Origin: RYN-230 sp963711705
GTDB lineage: Bacteria > Actinomycetota > Actinomycetes > Streptosporangiales > Streptosporangiaceae
Length of the DNA: 64,000 nt
Assembly: GCA_963711705.1 (NCBI GenBank)
Contig: CAVQFM010000013.1
Coordinates: 186,001 to 250,000, forward strand
Reading direction: 5' to 3'
The notes beneath the pieces are model-generated. The model had not been told where the DNA came from. It was given only the letters and a program-made list of their open reading frames with translations, and made no database searches. Of this stretch, positions 45,509 through 53,844 are shown one piece after another; the first letter of the stretch is position 1, and each line of letters starts with the position of its first letter. The position numbers were made by a program, and so were the translations under genes.

Positions 45509-46813
45509 GTGGAACCGGAGCTCATCGAGCTCGAGATCGGCCCGGTCGCGCAGGGCGGCTGGTGCGTGGCCCGGGAGCCCGGCGGCCGGGTGGTCCTGGT
45601 CCGGCACGCGCTGCCCGGTGAGCGGGTGCTGGCCCGGGTGACCGAGGAGTCCGCCCGGCTGGCCCGGGCCGACGCGGTGCAGATCCTGGCGCCGTCCGCG
45701 GACCGCACCGAGCCGCCCTGCCCGCACGCCCGGCCGGGTGGCTGCGGCGGATGCGACTGGCAGCACGCCCGCCCGGAGGCGCAGCGCCGCCTCAAGGCCG
45801 CGGTGATCAGCGAGCAGCTGCGCCGGATCGCCGGGCTGGACCGGGAGGTGACCGTGGAGGAACTGCCCGGCGACCCGGCCGGGCTGGGCTGGCGCACCCG
45901 GGTGCGGTTCGCGGTGGCCGCCAGCGGCGCGGCCGGCCTGCGCCGGCACCGCTCCCATGAGGTGGTCGAGGTGGGGGAGTGCCCGATCGCCCACCCCCTG
46001 GTCAATGAGTCCGGGGTGACCGCGGCCAGCTGGCCGGGGGCCGGGTCCGTGCAGGTGGTGACCGCGCCGGGAACTGGCGAGCGGGCGGTGCTGGTGACCC
46101 CGGCCGGCCGCCCGCGGGACAAGTCGGGGGCGGGCCGCGGGCGGGGTGGGGGAACGGGCCGTTATGCCGAATGGGCGGCGCGGGTAACGGGCCCGGTGCT
46201 GGTCACGCAGCCGGGCGGGGCGCTGACCGCGGTACGGGGCGGGCCGTTCCTGCACCAGGCGGCGGCCGGGCGGACCTGGCGGGTGAGCGCGGGCGTGTTC
46301 TGGCAGGTGCACCCGGCCGCGGCGGACGTGCTGGCCGGGGCGGTGCTGGGCACGCTGCGGCCGCAGCCCGGCGAGGTCGCGCTGGACCTGTACTGCGGGG
46401 CCGGCCTGTTCACCGGGCTGCTGGCCGAAGCGGTCGGCCCCGGTGGCACGGTGATCGGCATCGAGTCCGACCCGGCCGCGGTCCGCGACGCCCGGCACAA
46501 CCTGCGGGCCACCCCGTGGGCCCGGGTGCACCGCGGGGACGCCGCCGAGGTGCTGGCCCGGCCGGAACCGGTGGACGCGGACATCGCCGTGCTGGACCCG
46601 CCGCGGGCGGGCGCGGCCCGGGGCGTGCTGGACCGGCTGCGGGCCGGCGGCCGCCTGCGCCAGGTGGCCTACGTGTCCTGCGACCCGGCCACGCTGGCCC
46701 GGGACATCGCGGTACTGCAGGCGGCGGGCTGGCAGCTGGGCCAGTTCCGCGCGTTCGACGCGTTCCCGATGACGCACCACGTGGAGTGCGTCGCCACGCT
46801 GCTCCCCGGGTAG
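45509..46813 (+). CDS. TrmA/RlmD-type RNA uracil-5-methyltransferase
   Basis: A 434-residue enzyme that methylates C5 of a uridine in tRNA or 23S rRNA. It has an N-terminal TRAM-like domain (GPVAQGGWCVAREPGGRVVLV), a 4Fe-4S cluster set with Cys71, Cys79, Cys82 and the Cys of VGECPIAHP, SAM motif LDLYCGAGLFTGLLAEAV, DPPRAGAA and the catalytic Cys in VAYVSCDPATLARD. It is the Rv2689c homologue by position. GTG 45509 follows GAGGA; the frame is open to 45461. Confidence 0.9.
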   Translation: MEPELIELEIGPVAQGGWCVAREPGGRVVLVRHALPGERVLARVTEESARLARADAVQILAPSADRTEPPCPHARPGGCGGCDWQHARPEAQRRLKAAVISEQLRRIAGLDREVTVEELPGDPAGLGWRTRVRFAVAASGAAGLRRHRSHEVVEVGECPIAHPLVNESGVTAASWPGAGSVQVVTAPGTGERAVLVTPAGRPRDKSGAGRGRGGGTGRYAEWAARVTGPVLVTQPGGALTAVRGGPFLHQAAAGRTWRVSAGVFWQVHPAAADVLAGAVLGTLRPQPGEVALDLYCGAGLFTGLLAEAVGPGGTVIGIESDPAAVRDARHNLRATPWARVHRGDAAEVLARPEPVDADIAVLDPPRAGAARGVLDRLRAGGRLRQVAYVSCDPATLARDIAVLQAAGWQLGQFRAFDAFPMTHHVECVATLLPG

Positions 46814-46844
46814 CCGCCGGGCCAGCCGCAGTGGCCGGGCGGTG

Positions 46845-47402
46845 TTACTCCTTGCGGAGCACCGCCTCGGCCTCGATCTCGATCTGGATCCGCTCGCTCA
46901 CCATGACGCCGCCGGGCACCGGGGCCTGGAAACTGACCCCGAAATCCATCCGGTTGATCTCGCCGATGGCGGAGAAACCGGCCCGGGTGCCGCCGAACGG
47001 GTCCGGGCCGAACCCGTTGACCTCCACGGCCAGCGATACCGGCCGGGTCACGCCGCGGATGGTCAGCTCGCCGTCCACGATGAAGTTGCCCTCGACCGCG
47101 CGGATACCGGTGGACCGGAACGTCATCTGCGGGTGGGTGGCCGCGTCGAAGAAGTTCCGTGACCGGAGATCGTCGTCGCGGGTCTCGTTGCCGGTGTCCA
47201 CCGAGGACAGGTCGATGGTCGCGGTCGCGAACGAGTCCAGCGGGCTGGGCGCGGTGACCACCTCGGCCTGGAACTGGGTGAACTGGCCGCGGACCTTGCT
47301 GACCATTAGATGGCGGGCAACGAAGCCAATCGTGGAATGGACCGGGTCGAGATCCCACGTGCCAGCGATATATCCGGGGATCTCCACAGCCTGGGATGTC
47401 AT
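46845..47402 (-). CDS. YceI family lipid-binding protein
   Basis: A 185-residue lipocalin-like protein: WDLDPVHSTIGFVARHLMVSK, ATIDLSSVDTGNETRDDDLR, GELTIRGVTRPV and INRMDFGVSF. There is no signal peptide, so unlike E. coli YceI it stays in the cytosol, as is common in actinobacteria. It may carry polyisoprenoid lipids. GAGGAG five bases before ATG 47402 sets the start. Confidence 0.93.
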   Translation of the reverse strand: MTSQAVEIPGYIAGTWDLDPVHSTIGFVARHLMVSKVRGQFTQFQAEVVTAPSPLDSFATATIDLSSVDTGNETRDDDLRSRNFFDAATHPQMTFRSTGIRAVEGNFIVDGELTIRGVTRPVSLAVEVNGFGPDPFGGTRAGFSAIGEINRMDFGVSFQAPVPGGVMVSERIQIEIEAEAVLRKE

Positions 47403-47512
47403 GATCGCTCCTCGGGAAGCCAGGTTCCCCCCTTTCCCGACCATAGACCCCGGCTCAGGCCGGCCCTATCCGGGGGCGGCCGTGGGCCGGGTGACGGCCG
47501 CCCCCGGCCGGG

Positions 47513-47685
47513 TCAGCGGGCGTGGGCCGCGGGCGCCACGGGCGCCGGGACCTGCCTGAAGCCGGCCGGGACCGCCACCTTCAGCTGGGCCAGGTGGGCC
47601 GGGGTGGCGGCGAGCCAGTGGAAGTCGGCTGGCGCTGCGCAGCCAGGAACGACTCCAGGTCAGCGACGGCTCGGTCGTCTGCCAT
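47513..47685 (-). pseudogene. Small unknown protein, frameshifted
   Basis: ATG 47685 (GGGAG nine bases upstream) reads MADDRAVADLESFLAAQRQ. From about 47625 a second frame continues as DFHWLAATPAHLAQLKVAVP and ends at 47513 after AAHAR. Both parts have the codon bias of a real gene, and the joined product would have about 57 residues. I do not recognise the family. A one-base error or mutation separates the halves. Confidence 0.45.
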
Positions 47686-47767
47686 GCCATCAGCTCCCTT
47701 CCGTCATCAACCAAGTACGAAGCAGCCCGCGTCGAAGTTGCCGGCGGCCGGGCGGAAGGATGGGGCC

Positions 47768-48712
47768 ATGGAGCTGAGAATCATGACCGAACCGCAGCAG
47801 GGCGCGGACTACGGCCGTCTGCTGGCGGTCGCCCGGGCTACCGAGCAGCTCGGTTTCGACGCGTTCTTCCGCTCAGACCACTACCTGGGCATGGGTGACG
47901 GCAGCGGGCTGCCCGGGCCGACCGACGCCTGGCTGACCCTGGCCGGCCTGGCCCTGCAGACGTCCCGGATCCGGCTGGGCACGATGATGAGCCCGGTCAC
48001 GTTCCGTTATCCCGGGCCGCTGGCCATCTCGGTGGCCCAGGTGGACGGGATGAGCGGCGGGCGGGTCGAGCTGGGCCTGGGCACCGGCTGGTTCGCCGCG
48101 GAGCACGCCGCGTACGCGATCCCGTTCCCCCCCGTGGCCGAGCGGTTCGGGATGCTGGCCGAGCAGCTCGCGATCATCACCGGGCTGTGGGGCGTGCCGC
48201 CCGGCCAGACGTTCTCCTTCACCGGCCAGCACTACCAGGTCACCGATTCGCCCGGGCTGCCCAAGCCGGTGCAGCGGCCGCAGCCGCCGATCCTGATCGG
48301 CGGTCTCGGGCCGCGCCGCACGCCCCGGCTGGCGGCCCGGTACGCGGCCGAGTACAACGCCCAGTTCGCCAGCATCGAGGACACCGAGGCGGCGTTCGGC
48401 CGGGTCCGCGAGGCGTGCCAGGCGGGCGGCCGCGATCCCGGCTCCCTGGTCTACTCGGCCAGCCAGATGCTGTGCTGCGGGCGGGACGAGGCCGAGCTGG
48501 CCCGCCGGGCCCGGGCCATCGGCCGGGACCCGGCCGGGGTGCGGGCCGAGGGACTGGGCGGCACCCCCGCGGAAGTGGTGGACAAGATCGGGCGGTTCGC
48601 CGCGGCCGGTGCCACCCGGCTCTACCTGCAGGTGCTGGACCTGCACGACCTGGACCACCTGGAGCTGGTCGCGTCCGAGGTCAAGCCGCAGGTGCGCGGA
48701 CCCGGACGCTGA
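47768..48712 (+). CDS. LLM class F420-dependent oxidoreductase
   Basis: A 314-residue TIM-barrel oxidoreductase of the luciferase-like monooxygenase family: FDAFFRSDHYLGMG, RIRLGTMMSPVTFRYPGPLA, GGRVELGLGTGWFAAEH and QRPQPPILIGG. This subgroup (TIGR03560-like) uses coenzyme F420, in line with the PPOX F420 protein at 62461. Substrate unknown. Confidence 0.93.
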   Translation: MELRIMTEPQQGADYGRLLAVARATEQLGFDAFFRSDHYLGMGDGSGLPGPTDAWLTLAGLALQTSRIRLGTMMSPVTFRYPGPLAISVAQVDGMSGGRVELGLGTGWFAAEHAAYAIPFPPVAERFGMLAEQLAIITGLWGVPPGQTFSFTGQHYQVTDSPGLPKPVQRPQPPILIGGLGPRRTPRLAARYAAEYNAQFASIEDTEAAFGRVREACQAGGRDPGSLVYSASQMLCCGRDEAELARRARAIGRDPAGVRAEGLGGTPAEVVDKIGRFAAAGATRLYLQVLDLHDLDHLELVASEVKPQVRGPGR

Positions 48713-48718
48713 CCCGGC

Positions 48719-49258
48719 TCATCCGGTGGGCACCCAGAAGCGGAGCTCGCGGCCCCGCTGATCCTCCAGCACGCCGCCGTTGGCCTCGATCACCCGGCGC
48801 GAGCCGGCGTTGCCCTGATCACAGGTGACCAGGGCCGGGCCGATGCCCAGCGAGCGGGCCACCGGCAGTGCCGCGGCCAGCATGGCGGTGGCGTGCCCCT
48901 GCCGCCGGGCGGACGGCCGCACGTCGTAGCCGATGTGCCCGCCCCGGTCGAGCAGCCGCTGGTTGAGCCGGTGCCGGATGGCCAGCCGTCCCAGGTACTC
49001 GGCGCCGTCGGCCCACCACAGGGTGGTCGACGGCACGTGCCCGGCGGGGCGCGGCGCGTCTTCCGCGGCCTGGCCGCGCAGGTAGCTCACGTAGGCCTGG
49101 AACCGGTCCGGGTCCGGCCAGTCCCCGCCGAACTGCCGGATCTCCCGGCCCAGCATGGTGTCGTCGCTGGCCTGGCCACGGCCCTCGGCGCGGAACTCGT
49201 CCATGGCGGTGAGGAAGGAGCGCCGGACGGCAGCATCCGGCGGGCGGAGCGCGGGCAT
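48719..49258 (-). CDS. GNAT family N-acetyltransferase
   Basis: A 179-residue acetyltransferase: LAIRHRLNQRLLDRGGHIGY, the acetyl-CoA loop RRQGHATAMLAAALPVA and GNAGSRRVIEANGG. It resembles the YkkB/YjcF-like subgroup acting on small amines. Convergent with the LLM gene, six bases apart. Confidence 0.9.
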   Translation of the reverse strand: MPALRPPDAAVRRSFLTAMDEFRAEGRGQASDDTMLGREIRQFGGDWPDPDRFQAYVSYLRGQAAEDAPRPAGHVPSTTLWWADGAEYLGRLAIRHRLNQRLLDRGGHIGYDVRPSARRQGHATAMLAAALPVARSLGIGPALVTCDQGNAGSRRVIEANGGVLEDQRGRELRFWVPTG

Positions 49259-49587
49259 GCGTCTACTCCTACCTCGTGGCCGGGACGCGCGCAGCTGAAT
49301 TTCCGGCCGCTGGCCATGGAGCGGCAACGCAGAAACCACGCACCGCGTGGCCGCGGCCTGCGGGAGGATTCTCGGGTCGGCCGGGCGGACCGTGCACCGG
49401 CTGCTGCTCTCTCACTGCGCGCGGCGGCGCGCGATGGGGCGGCACCCACCTGTGCGGTGGGCCTGGGCCTGCCGTGTGCCGTTCCCGCAGATAGCGGCGC
49501 TGCCACCGCACGATGGGGCCATGCTGGCCCGTGGGTCCGCCGCGGCTGTGCGCTGGCGTCTGGCCGTGGGCGGAGTAACTTTGTGTT
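49259..49587. other. Intergenic region without recognised feature
   Basis: These 329 bases separate two divergent genes. No frame shows consistent family sequence. GGAGTAACTTTGTGTTATGG just before ATG 49588 is the only AT-rich spot and may contain the -10 region of that gene. I see no clear terminator or repeat. Confidence 0.5.
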
Positions 49588-50520
49588 ATGGATGGTGCGC
49601 TTGTCGGCAGCGAGTACGCCGCTCATCTCACCGACTCGGACCTGAAACTGCTGGCCTCGCTGGCCGGGGGCAGCCCGGCCGGGCCGCCCGGCACCGTCCC
49701 CCCTGGGCCACCGGGTGCCGACACTGACGCGGGCTGGCTGCGCCGCGATCCCGGGGCCATCCCCGCCCTGCTCAGTGACCCACGGGTGTTCGAGGCGGTA
49801 TTCGGCCTGGCCGAGGACGCCTCCCGGGCCCACCCCGGGCAGGCGGCCCCGGTGTCGCCCTTCCTGACGTTCGCGGTCGCGGTGCACCGGACCGCGACCG
49901 AGCTGGCGTCCATGGACCACGTCACGGAGCGCACTGGGCCGCGGCAGCGGGTCCCGCTGTTCGACGCGCCCGCGCTGCGGGATTTCATCGGCTCACCGGC
50001 GCGGCGGCTGTTCCTGGCCGAGCTGCTCGCCTCGTTCACCCGGGTGGCCAGCGGCCGGTACCGGGTCCGCGGCAGTGGCGGCCGGACCCGGACCCGCCGG
50101 TTCAGCGAGCTGGACCCGGTGCGCCTGGCCGGCCTGCTGGACGGTGTGCCGGACGCGGAGCGGCCTGGCGTGTACCGCCGGCTCGGTGACGTGTCGCTGT
50201 TCCTGGCCGGGGTCTTCCCGGACTACGCCACTCTGTACGGGGTCGGCCCGGCCAGCGTCGGGCGGCTGCTGCGCGCCGCGCGGGTGCCCGCCGCCCAGCA
50301 TGACCAGCTGGCCGCGATCCCCGCCATCGAGCTGCTCGAGCAGCTCGGCGCGCGCTGGTACCGGGCCGCCTGCGGGCTGGCGCCGGTGCGGACCGCGCGG
50401 CTGGACGTGGTGGCCGAGGTGGCCGACCGGTTCCGGCAGGCCCGCCGGGTGCTCAACCACATCGCGGATCAGTACCTGTTCGCGGCCGACCACCCCTGGT
50501 TCGCCCCGCCCGCCGCCTGA
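49588..50520 (+). CDS. Conserved hypothetical protein
   Basis: A 310-residue cytosolic, mainly helical protein with no signal peptide and no motif I recognise. After a Gly/Pro-rich segment (residues 30-45) come FLTFAVAVHRTATELASMDH, FLAELLASFTRVASGRYRVR, GDVSLFLAGVFPDYATLYG and FRQARRVLNHIADQYLFAA. The even composition and codon bias leave little doubt that it is real. No neighbour suggests a function. Confidence 0.75.
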   Translation: MDGALVGSEYAAHLTDSDLKLLASLAGGSPAGPPGTVPPGPPGADTDAGWLRRDPGAIPALLSDPRVFEAVFGLAEDASRAHPGQAAPVSPFLTFAVAVHRTATELASMDHVTERTGPRQRVPLFDAPALRDFIGSPARRLFLAELLASFTRVASGRYRVRGSGGRTRTRRFSELDPVRLAGLLDGVPDAERPGVYRRLGDVSLFLAGVFPDYATLYGVGPASVGRLLRAARVPAAQHDQLAAIPAIELLEQLGARWYRAACGLAPVRTARLDVVAEVADRFRQARRVLNHIADQYLFAADHPWFAPPAA

Positions 50521-50659
50521 CCGGCGGCCGGCCAGGGCCGGGGGTGCCCGCGGCGCACGCCCGGGCCGCCCGGTGCCATGATGTGGCCCGTGCTCCCTGA
50601 CCCGACCCGGCTCCCCGCCGGCGCACCGCCCGGCCGCCGGTGCCCGCGGCCCGCTGACC

Positions 50660-51802
50660 GTGGCCGCCGCCGTGCTCGCCGCGGGCCTCATCGCCGTGCT
50701 GCGCTGGCTGATGCTCGCCGGGCTGGCCGGCGCGCTCGGCGGCCTGGCCGGCCGGGGCCTGGCCCGGCAGTACCGGGGTACCGCCCCGGCGCCGCTGCCG
50801 CCGCCGTGGGCGCTGCGCTCGTCGCTGCTCGGCCTGGCCGCCACTGCTGCGCTGGCCATCGTGGTGGCCAGCGGGCACGACCTGCTCGCGCTGCGGCTGC
50901 ATCCCACGGTGGCACCGCTGCTGACCATCGGCCAGACGGAGATCGCCGGCCTCGAATGTGCCGCGTTCGCGCTGGCCGCGGTCGCCCTCCGGCTGCGCCG
51001 CCCGGGGCTGAGCGTGCTGCCGCTGCTCGCGGTCACGGCGGCCGAGGCCGTCCGGGCGCACCCGGAGAGCATCGTCCCGGTCGGCGGTGCCCTGCTGTCC
51101 GTCACCCATCTGCTGCCCGCGGTGATGTGGGCCGGGATGCTGCTGTACACCCTGCGGGCCGCGGTGGCCTGGCGGCACGACCCTGCCGCGATGCGCGGGC
51201 TGGTCCGGCTGTACGCCAACGCCGCGGTGTGGCTGTTCGCCGTGGTCGCGGCGACCGGGGTGGTCAGCGCGCTGGTCCTGGTCCCGCTCGGCTCGCTGCT
51301 GAGCACGGCGTACGGCATCGTCGTCATCGTCAAGGCCGGGCTGGTCGCGGTGGTGGCCGCGCTGGCCATCGCGGGCCGCCGCTGGCTCGGCCGGGCGCCG
51401 GACCCGGCCGCGCCAGCCGCCGGGCCCGCCCGGGTGACCAGGTGGGAGGCGTACGCGCTGGCCACGGTGCTCGCGGTCACCGCCGCGCTGACCGTGCTCA
51501 CCCCGCCCGGTCAGGCGACGGCCGACGGCACCCGGACGGCCCGCGCCCAGCCGGGCGCGTCCGGCGCTTCGTCGCCGAGCAGGGCGACCACCACCCGGAT
51601 GCCCCGCGGTGGCGCGCCCGGCCACGGGGTGAACCCGTCGGTGAGCACCACGGTCACGGCTGGCCGGGGCCGCAGCGCCGCGGCCGCGGCGATCCCCGCG
51701 CCCATGTCCGTCCCGCCCCCGCCGATCAGTTCCACCTGCCGGGCCGAAGTGACCCGGCGGGCCGGGCCGACCGCGGTGTCACAGGCCAGCACGCGCACCT
51801 GA
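50660..51802 (+). CDS. CopD-like integral membrane protein
   Basis: About 290 residues with seven to eight membrane helices resemble the CopD/YcnJ family (LLSVTHLLPAVMWAGMLLYT, LYANAAVWLFAVVAATGVVS, VIVKAGLVAVVAALAIAGRR), with His near the membrane surface as for copper. After LTVLTPPG the frame runs on for about 95 codons that are antisense to the vWA gene and have an unlikely Ser/Thr/Arg composition. The true end may be near 51520 if a frameshift or missing stop is involved. GTG 50660 is the only in-frame start. Confidence 0.65.
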   Translation: MAAAVLAAGLIAVLRWLMLAGLAGALGGLAGRGLARQYRGTAPAPLPPPWALRSSLLGLAATAALAIVVASGHDLLALRLHPTVAPLLTIGQTEIAGLECAAFALAAVALRLRRPGLSVLPLLAVTAAEAVRAHPESIVPVGGALLSVTHLLPAVMWAGMLLYTLRAAVAWRHDPAAMRGLVRLYANAAVWLFAVVAATGVVSALVLVPLGSLLSTAYGIVVIVKAGLVAVVAALAIAGRRWLGRAPDPAAPAAGPARVTRWEAYALATVLAVTAALTVLTPPGQATADGTRTARAQPGASGASSPSRATTTRMPRGGAPGHGVNPSVSTTVTAGRGRSAAAAAIPAPMSVPPPPISSTCRAEVTRRAGPTAVSQASTRT

Positions 51803-52662
51803 CGGGCCAGGCCCAGGGACCGCAGCAGCCCGTCCACCTCGGCCAGCGCGGCGGCCAGCAGATCCTCGGTCATGCTGCCCGACGTGTCGCACACCACGGC
51901 CACCTCGGGCACCGGCCGGCGCAGCGCGGGCAGCACCACCGAGCCGGACACCGGGGCGCGCCGCGACGGCCGCCGGTAGGAGTAGTCCACCGCGCCCACG
52001 GTGTCGGCCACCGCCCGGCGCAGCTCGGCGGCGAGCACCCGCCGCCAGTCGACCACGGGCTCCAGGACCTGCTCGGCCCAGCGCAGCAGGCCGGCCGGGA
52101 CGTGGCCGGCTTCCCGGGCGTGCCGGACACACTCCTGGGCCACCTGGCGGCACAGCAGCCGGGCCTGCCACGACGACAGGCCGGGCGGGCCACCGTCCCA
52201 GCCCCGGGGCCGCCCGTCGGCGCCGCTGCCGCAGTCCAGTTCCCAGCCCGCCTCGCCGGCCGCCTGGCCCGGGGCAAAGTACTGCTCAGCCAGCAGCCCG
52301 TCGGCGGCGCCCAGATGCCGGGGCAGCACCGGCCGGCCGGGCAGGTCCAGCCCGGCCGGCACCAGGTCGTCGTTGATCTCGGCGTCCGCACCGCGTACCC
52401 AGGCCCGTGCGTCCTCGTCGGCGACCGCGGCCGCCACGGCCCGCTCGCCGTGCGCGCGGAGCAGGTGGGAGACGTGATGCACGAGCACGCTGCCGAACTG
52501 GGCCGCGGTCCAGCCCGCGGTCAGCTCCGGGTCGGCGTGCAGCCGCCACTCCCCGTCCACCGACACCGTGCCGATCCCCGGCCGGGCCACCACCTGCGCC
52601 CCGAACAGCCCGCTGGCCAGGTAAGGAAACCGCGACGCGGCCCACAGCCGCCCTGCGGCCAC
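51511..52662 (-). CDS. DUF2201 metallopeptidase-like/vWA protein
   Basis: A 383-residue protein. The N-terminal DUF2201 region has HHVSHLLRAHGERA where a HExxH peptidase helix would be, with Glu replaced by His, so peptidase activity is unlikely. The C-terminal half is a vWA-like domain with the MIDAS motif VVCDTSGSMTED and GGGGTDMGAGIAAA. It is the last gene of the MoxR operon. GTG 52662 is the available start, but ATG 52685, which overlaps the MoxR stop as TGATG, would give MSAEPAPG and join this frame if one more G were present in a G run. Confidence 0.87.
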   Translation of the reverse strand: MAAGRLWAASRFPYLASGLFGAQVVARPGIGTVSVDGEWRLHADPELTAGWTAAQFGSVLVHHVSHLLRAHGERAVAAAVADEDARAWVRGADAEINDDLVPAGLDLPGRPVLPRHLGAADGLLAEQYFAPGQAAGEAGWELDCGSGADGRPRGWDGGPPGLSSWQARLLCRQVAQECVRHAREAGHVPAGLLRWAEQVLEPVVDWRRVLAAELRRAVADTVGAVDYSYRRPSRRAPVSGSVVLPALRRPVPEVAVVCDTSGSMTEDLLAAALAEVDGLLRSLGLARQVRVLACDTAVGPARRVTSARQVELIGGGGTDMGAGIAAAAALRPRPAVTVVLTDGFTPWPGAPPRGIRVVVALLGDEAPDAPGWARAVRVPSAVA

Positions 52663-52684
52663 CCCGGGGCCGGCTCGGCGCTCA

Positions 52685-53812
52685 TCAGGTCATCAGCCCC
52701 GCGTCCCGCAGCACCGGGATGAACAGGTGGACCTCGGCGGGCAGCGCGGCGCCGTCCGGCCGGCACCGGGCCAGGGTGCGGGCGGCCACGGCGGCCACGT
52801 CCGGCGCTGACTGGGCCGCCCGGCCGAGCACCTGCCAGCCCGCCGTCCACCGCTGCGGCGTGGGGTCGGCCGCGACCACCGCGGCCACCGCGGCCACCGC
52901 CGCGTAGGCCCGGTCACCGCGCGACGGCAGGCGGAACGCGGCCGGATCGGCCAGCACCACCTCCGGGTCGGGCAGGTCCATCTCGGCCAGCCAGGCCAGG
53001 AACTCCACCCCGGCGCCCTCGCCGACCGCGCCGCGGACCAGGGCCGCGCGGGCCTCCTCGCCCGATCCCGCGGCGCCGCTCGCGGCCCACAGCCGGGCCG
53101 CCATCTCCCAGGTCCGCGGGCTGGGCCAGCCGCGGCCCGCGGCGTCGGCATCGTCGGGCGGGGCGCACGCGAGCGCCGGGCGGGCGTGCAGGAACGCGGC
53201 CACCAGGGCGAGGGCCAGGCCCAGCTCCGCGGCCCAGTCGGCGGGCAGTTGCGGCACCTCCGGTGCCGCCCAGCCGCCCGCCAGGCCGTCGGCCACCGCG
53301 CGTGGGTCGATGTCCCAGGCCAGGTGGCACAGCCGGTTGGCCAGCGGGGCGGACAGGTCCCAGCCATCCGCGGCCTGCTCGGGTGGGTTGGCCGCCGCCA
53401 CCACCGCCACCTCAGCGGGCAGTTCCAGGTCGCCGACCACCCGTTCCAGGACCACGCGGAGCAGCGCGGCCTGCACCGCCGGGGGAGCGGTGGACAGCTC
53501 GTCGAGGAACAGCAGGCCGCGCCCGGCGGCGGCCAGCCGCCGGGCCCAGGCGGGCGGCGCGAACCGCACTCCCTCGCCGACAACGACCGGCAGCCCGGCG
53601 AAATCGGACGGCTCGCGGATCGAGGCGATCACGGTCTCGCACGGCCAGCCCATCGCGGCCGCCATGGCCCGGATGACCGACGTTTTCCCGGTGCCGGGGG
53701 CGCCCCAGAGCAGGACCGGCACCCGCGCCGCGACCGCCACGCCCAGCGCCTCGACCGCAGCGGCCTGCCGTTCGCTGCCCGCCCCGGCGAAGCGCCGGCC
53801 GTCTTTGCTCAC
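52685..53812 (-). CDS. MoxR-like AAA+ ATPase
   Basis: A 375-residue ATPase: Walker A LLWGAPGTGKTS, the REPSDFAGLPVV loop, Walker B GLLFLDELSTAPPAVQAALL, sensor 1 VAAANPPEQAADGWDLSAPL with the Arg finger in ANRL. It belongs to the MoxR group paired with DUF2201/vWA proteins, distinct from the one at 22003. Such pairs remodel or insert cofactors into partner proteins. GTG 53812 starts it. Confidence 0.92.
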   Translation of the reverse strand: MSKDGRRFAGAGSERQAAAVEALGVAVAARVPVLLWGAPGTGKTSVIRAMAAAMGWPCETVIASIREPSDFAGLPVVVGEGVRFAPPAWARRLAAAGRGLLFLDELSTAPPAVQAALLRVVLERVVGDLELPAEVAVVAAANPPEQAADGWDLSAPLANRLCHLAWDIDPRAVADGLAGGWAAPEVPQLPADWAAELGLALALVAAFLHARPALACAPPDDADAAGRGWPSPRTWEMAARLWAASGAAGSGEEARAALVRGAVGEGAGVEFLAWLAEMDLPDPEVVLADPAAFRLPSRGDRAYAAVAAVAAVVAADPTPQRWTAGWQVLGRAAQSAPDVAAVAARTLARCRPDGAALPAEVHLFIPVLRDAGLMT

Positions 53813-53844
53813 GCTCGCTCCCAGTGGTGGTCGGCCCGTCCGGG

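Noticed and set aside
50578..52722. 714-codon plus-strand frame
   Set aside because: Arg/Gly/Pro-rich shadow of the CopD-like and vWA genes.
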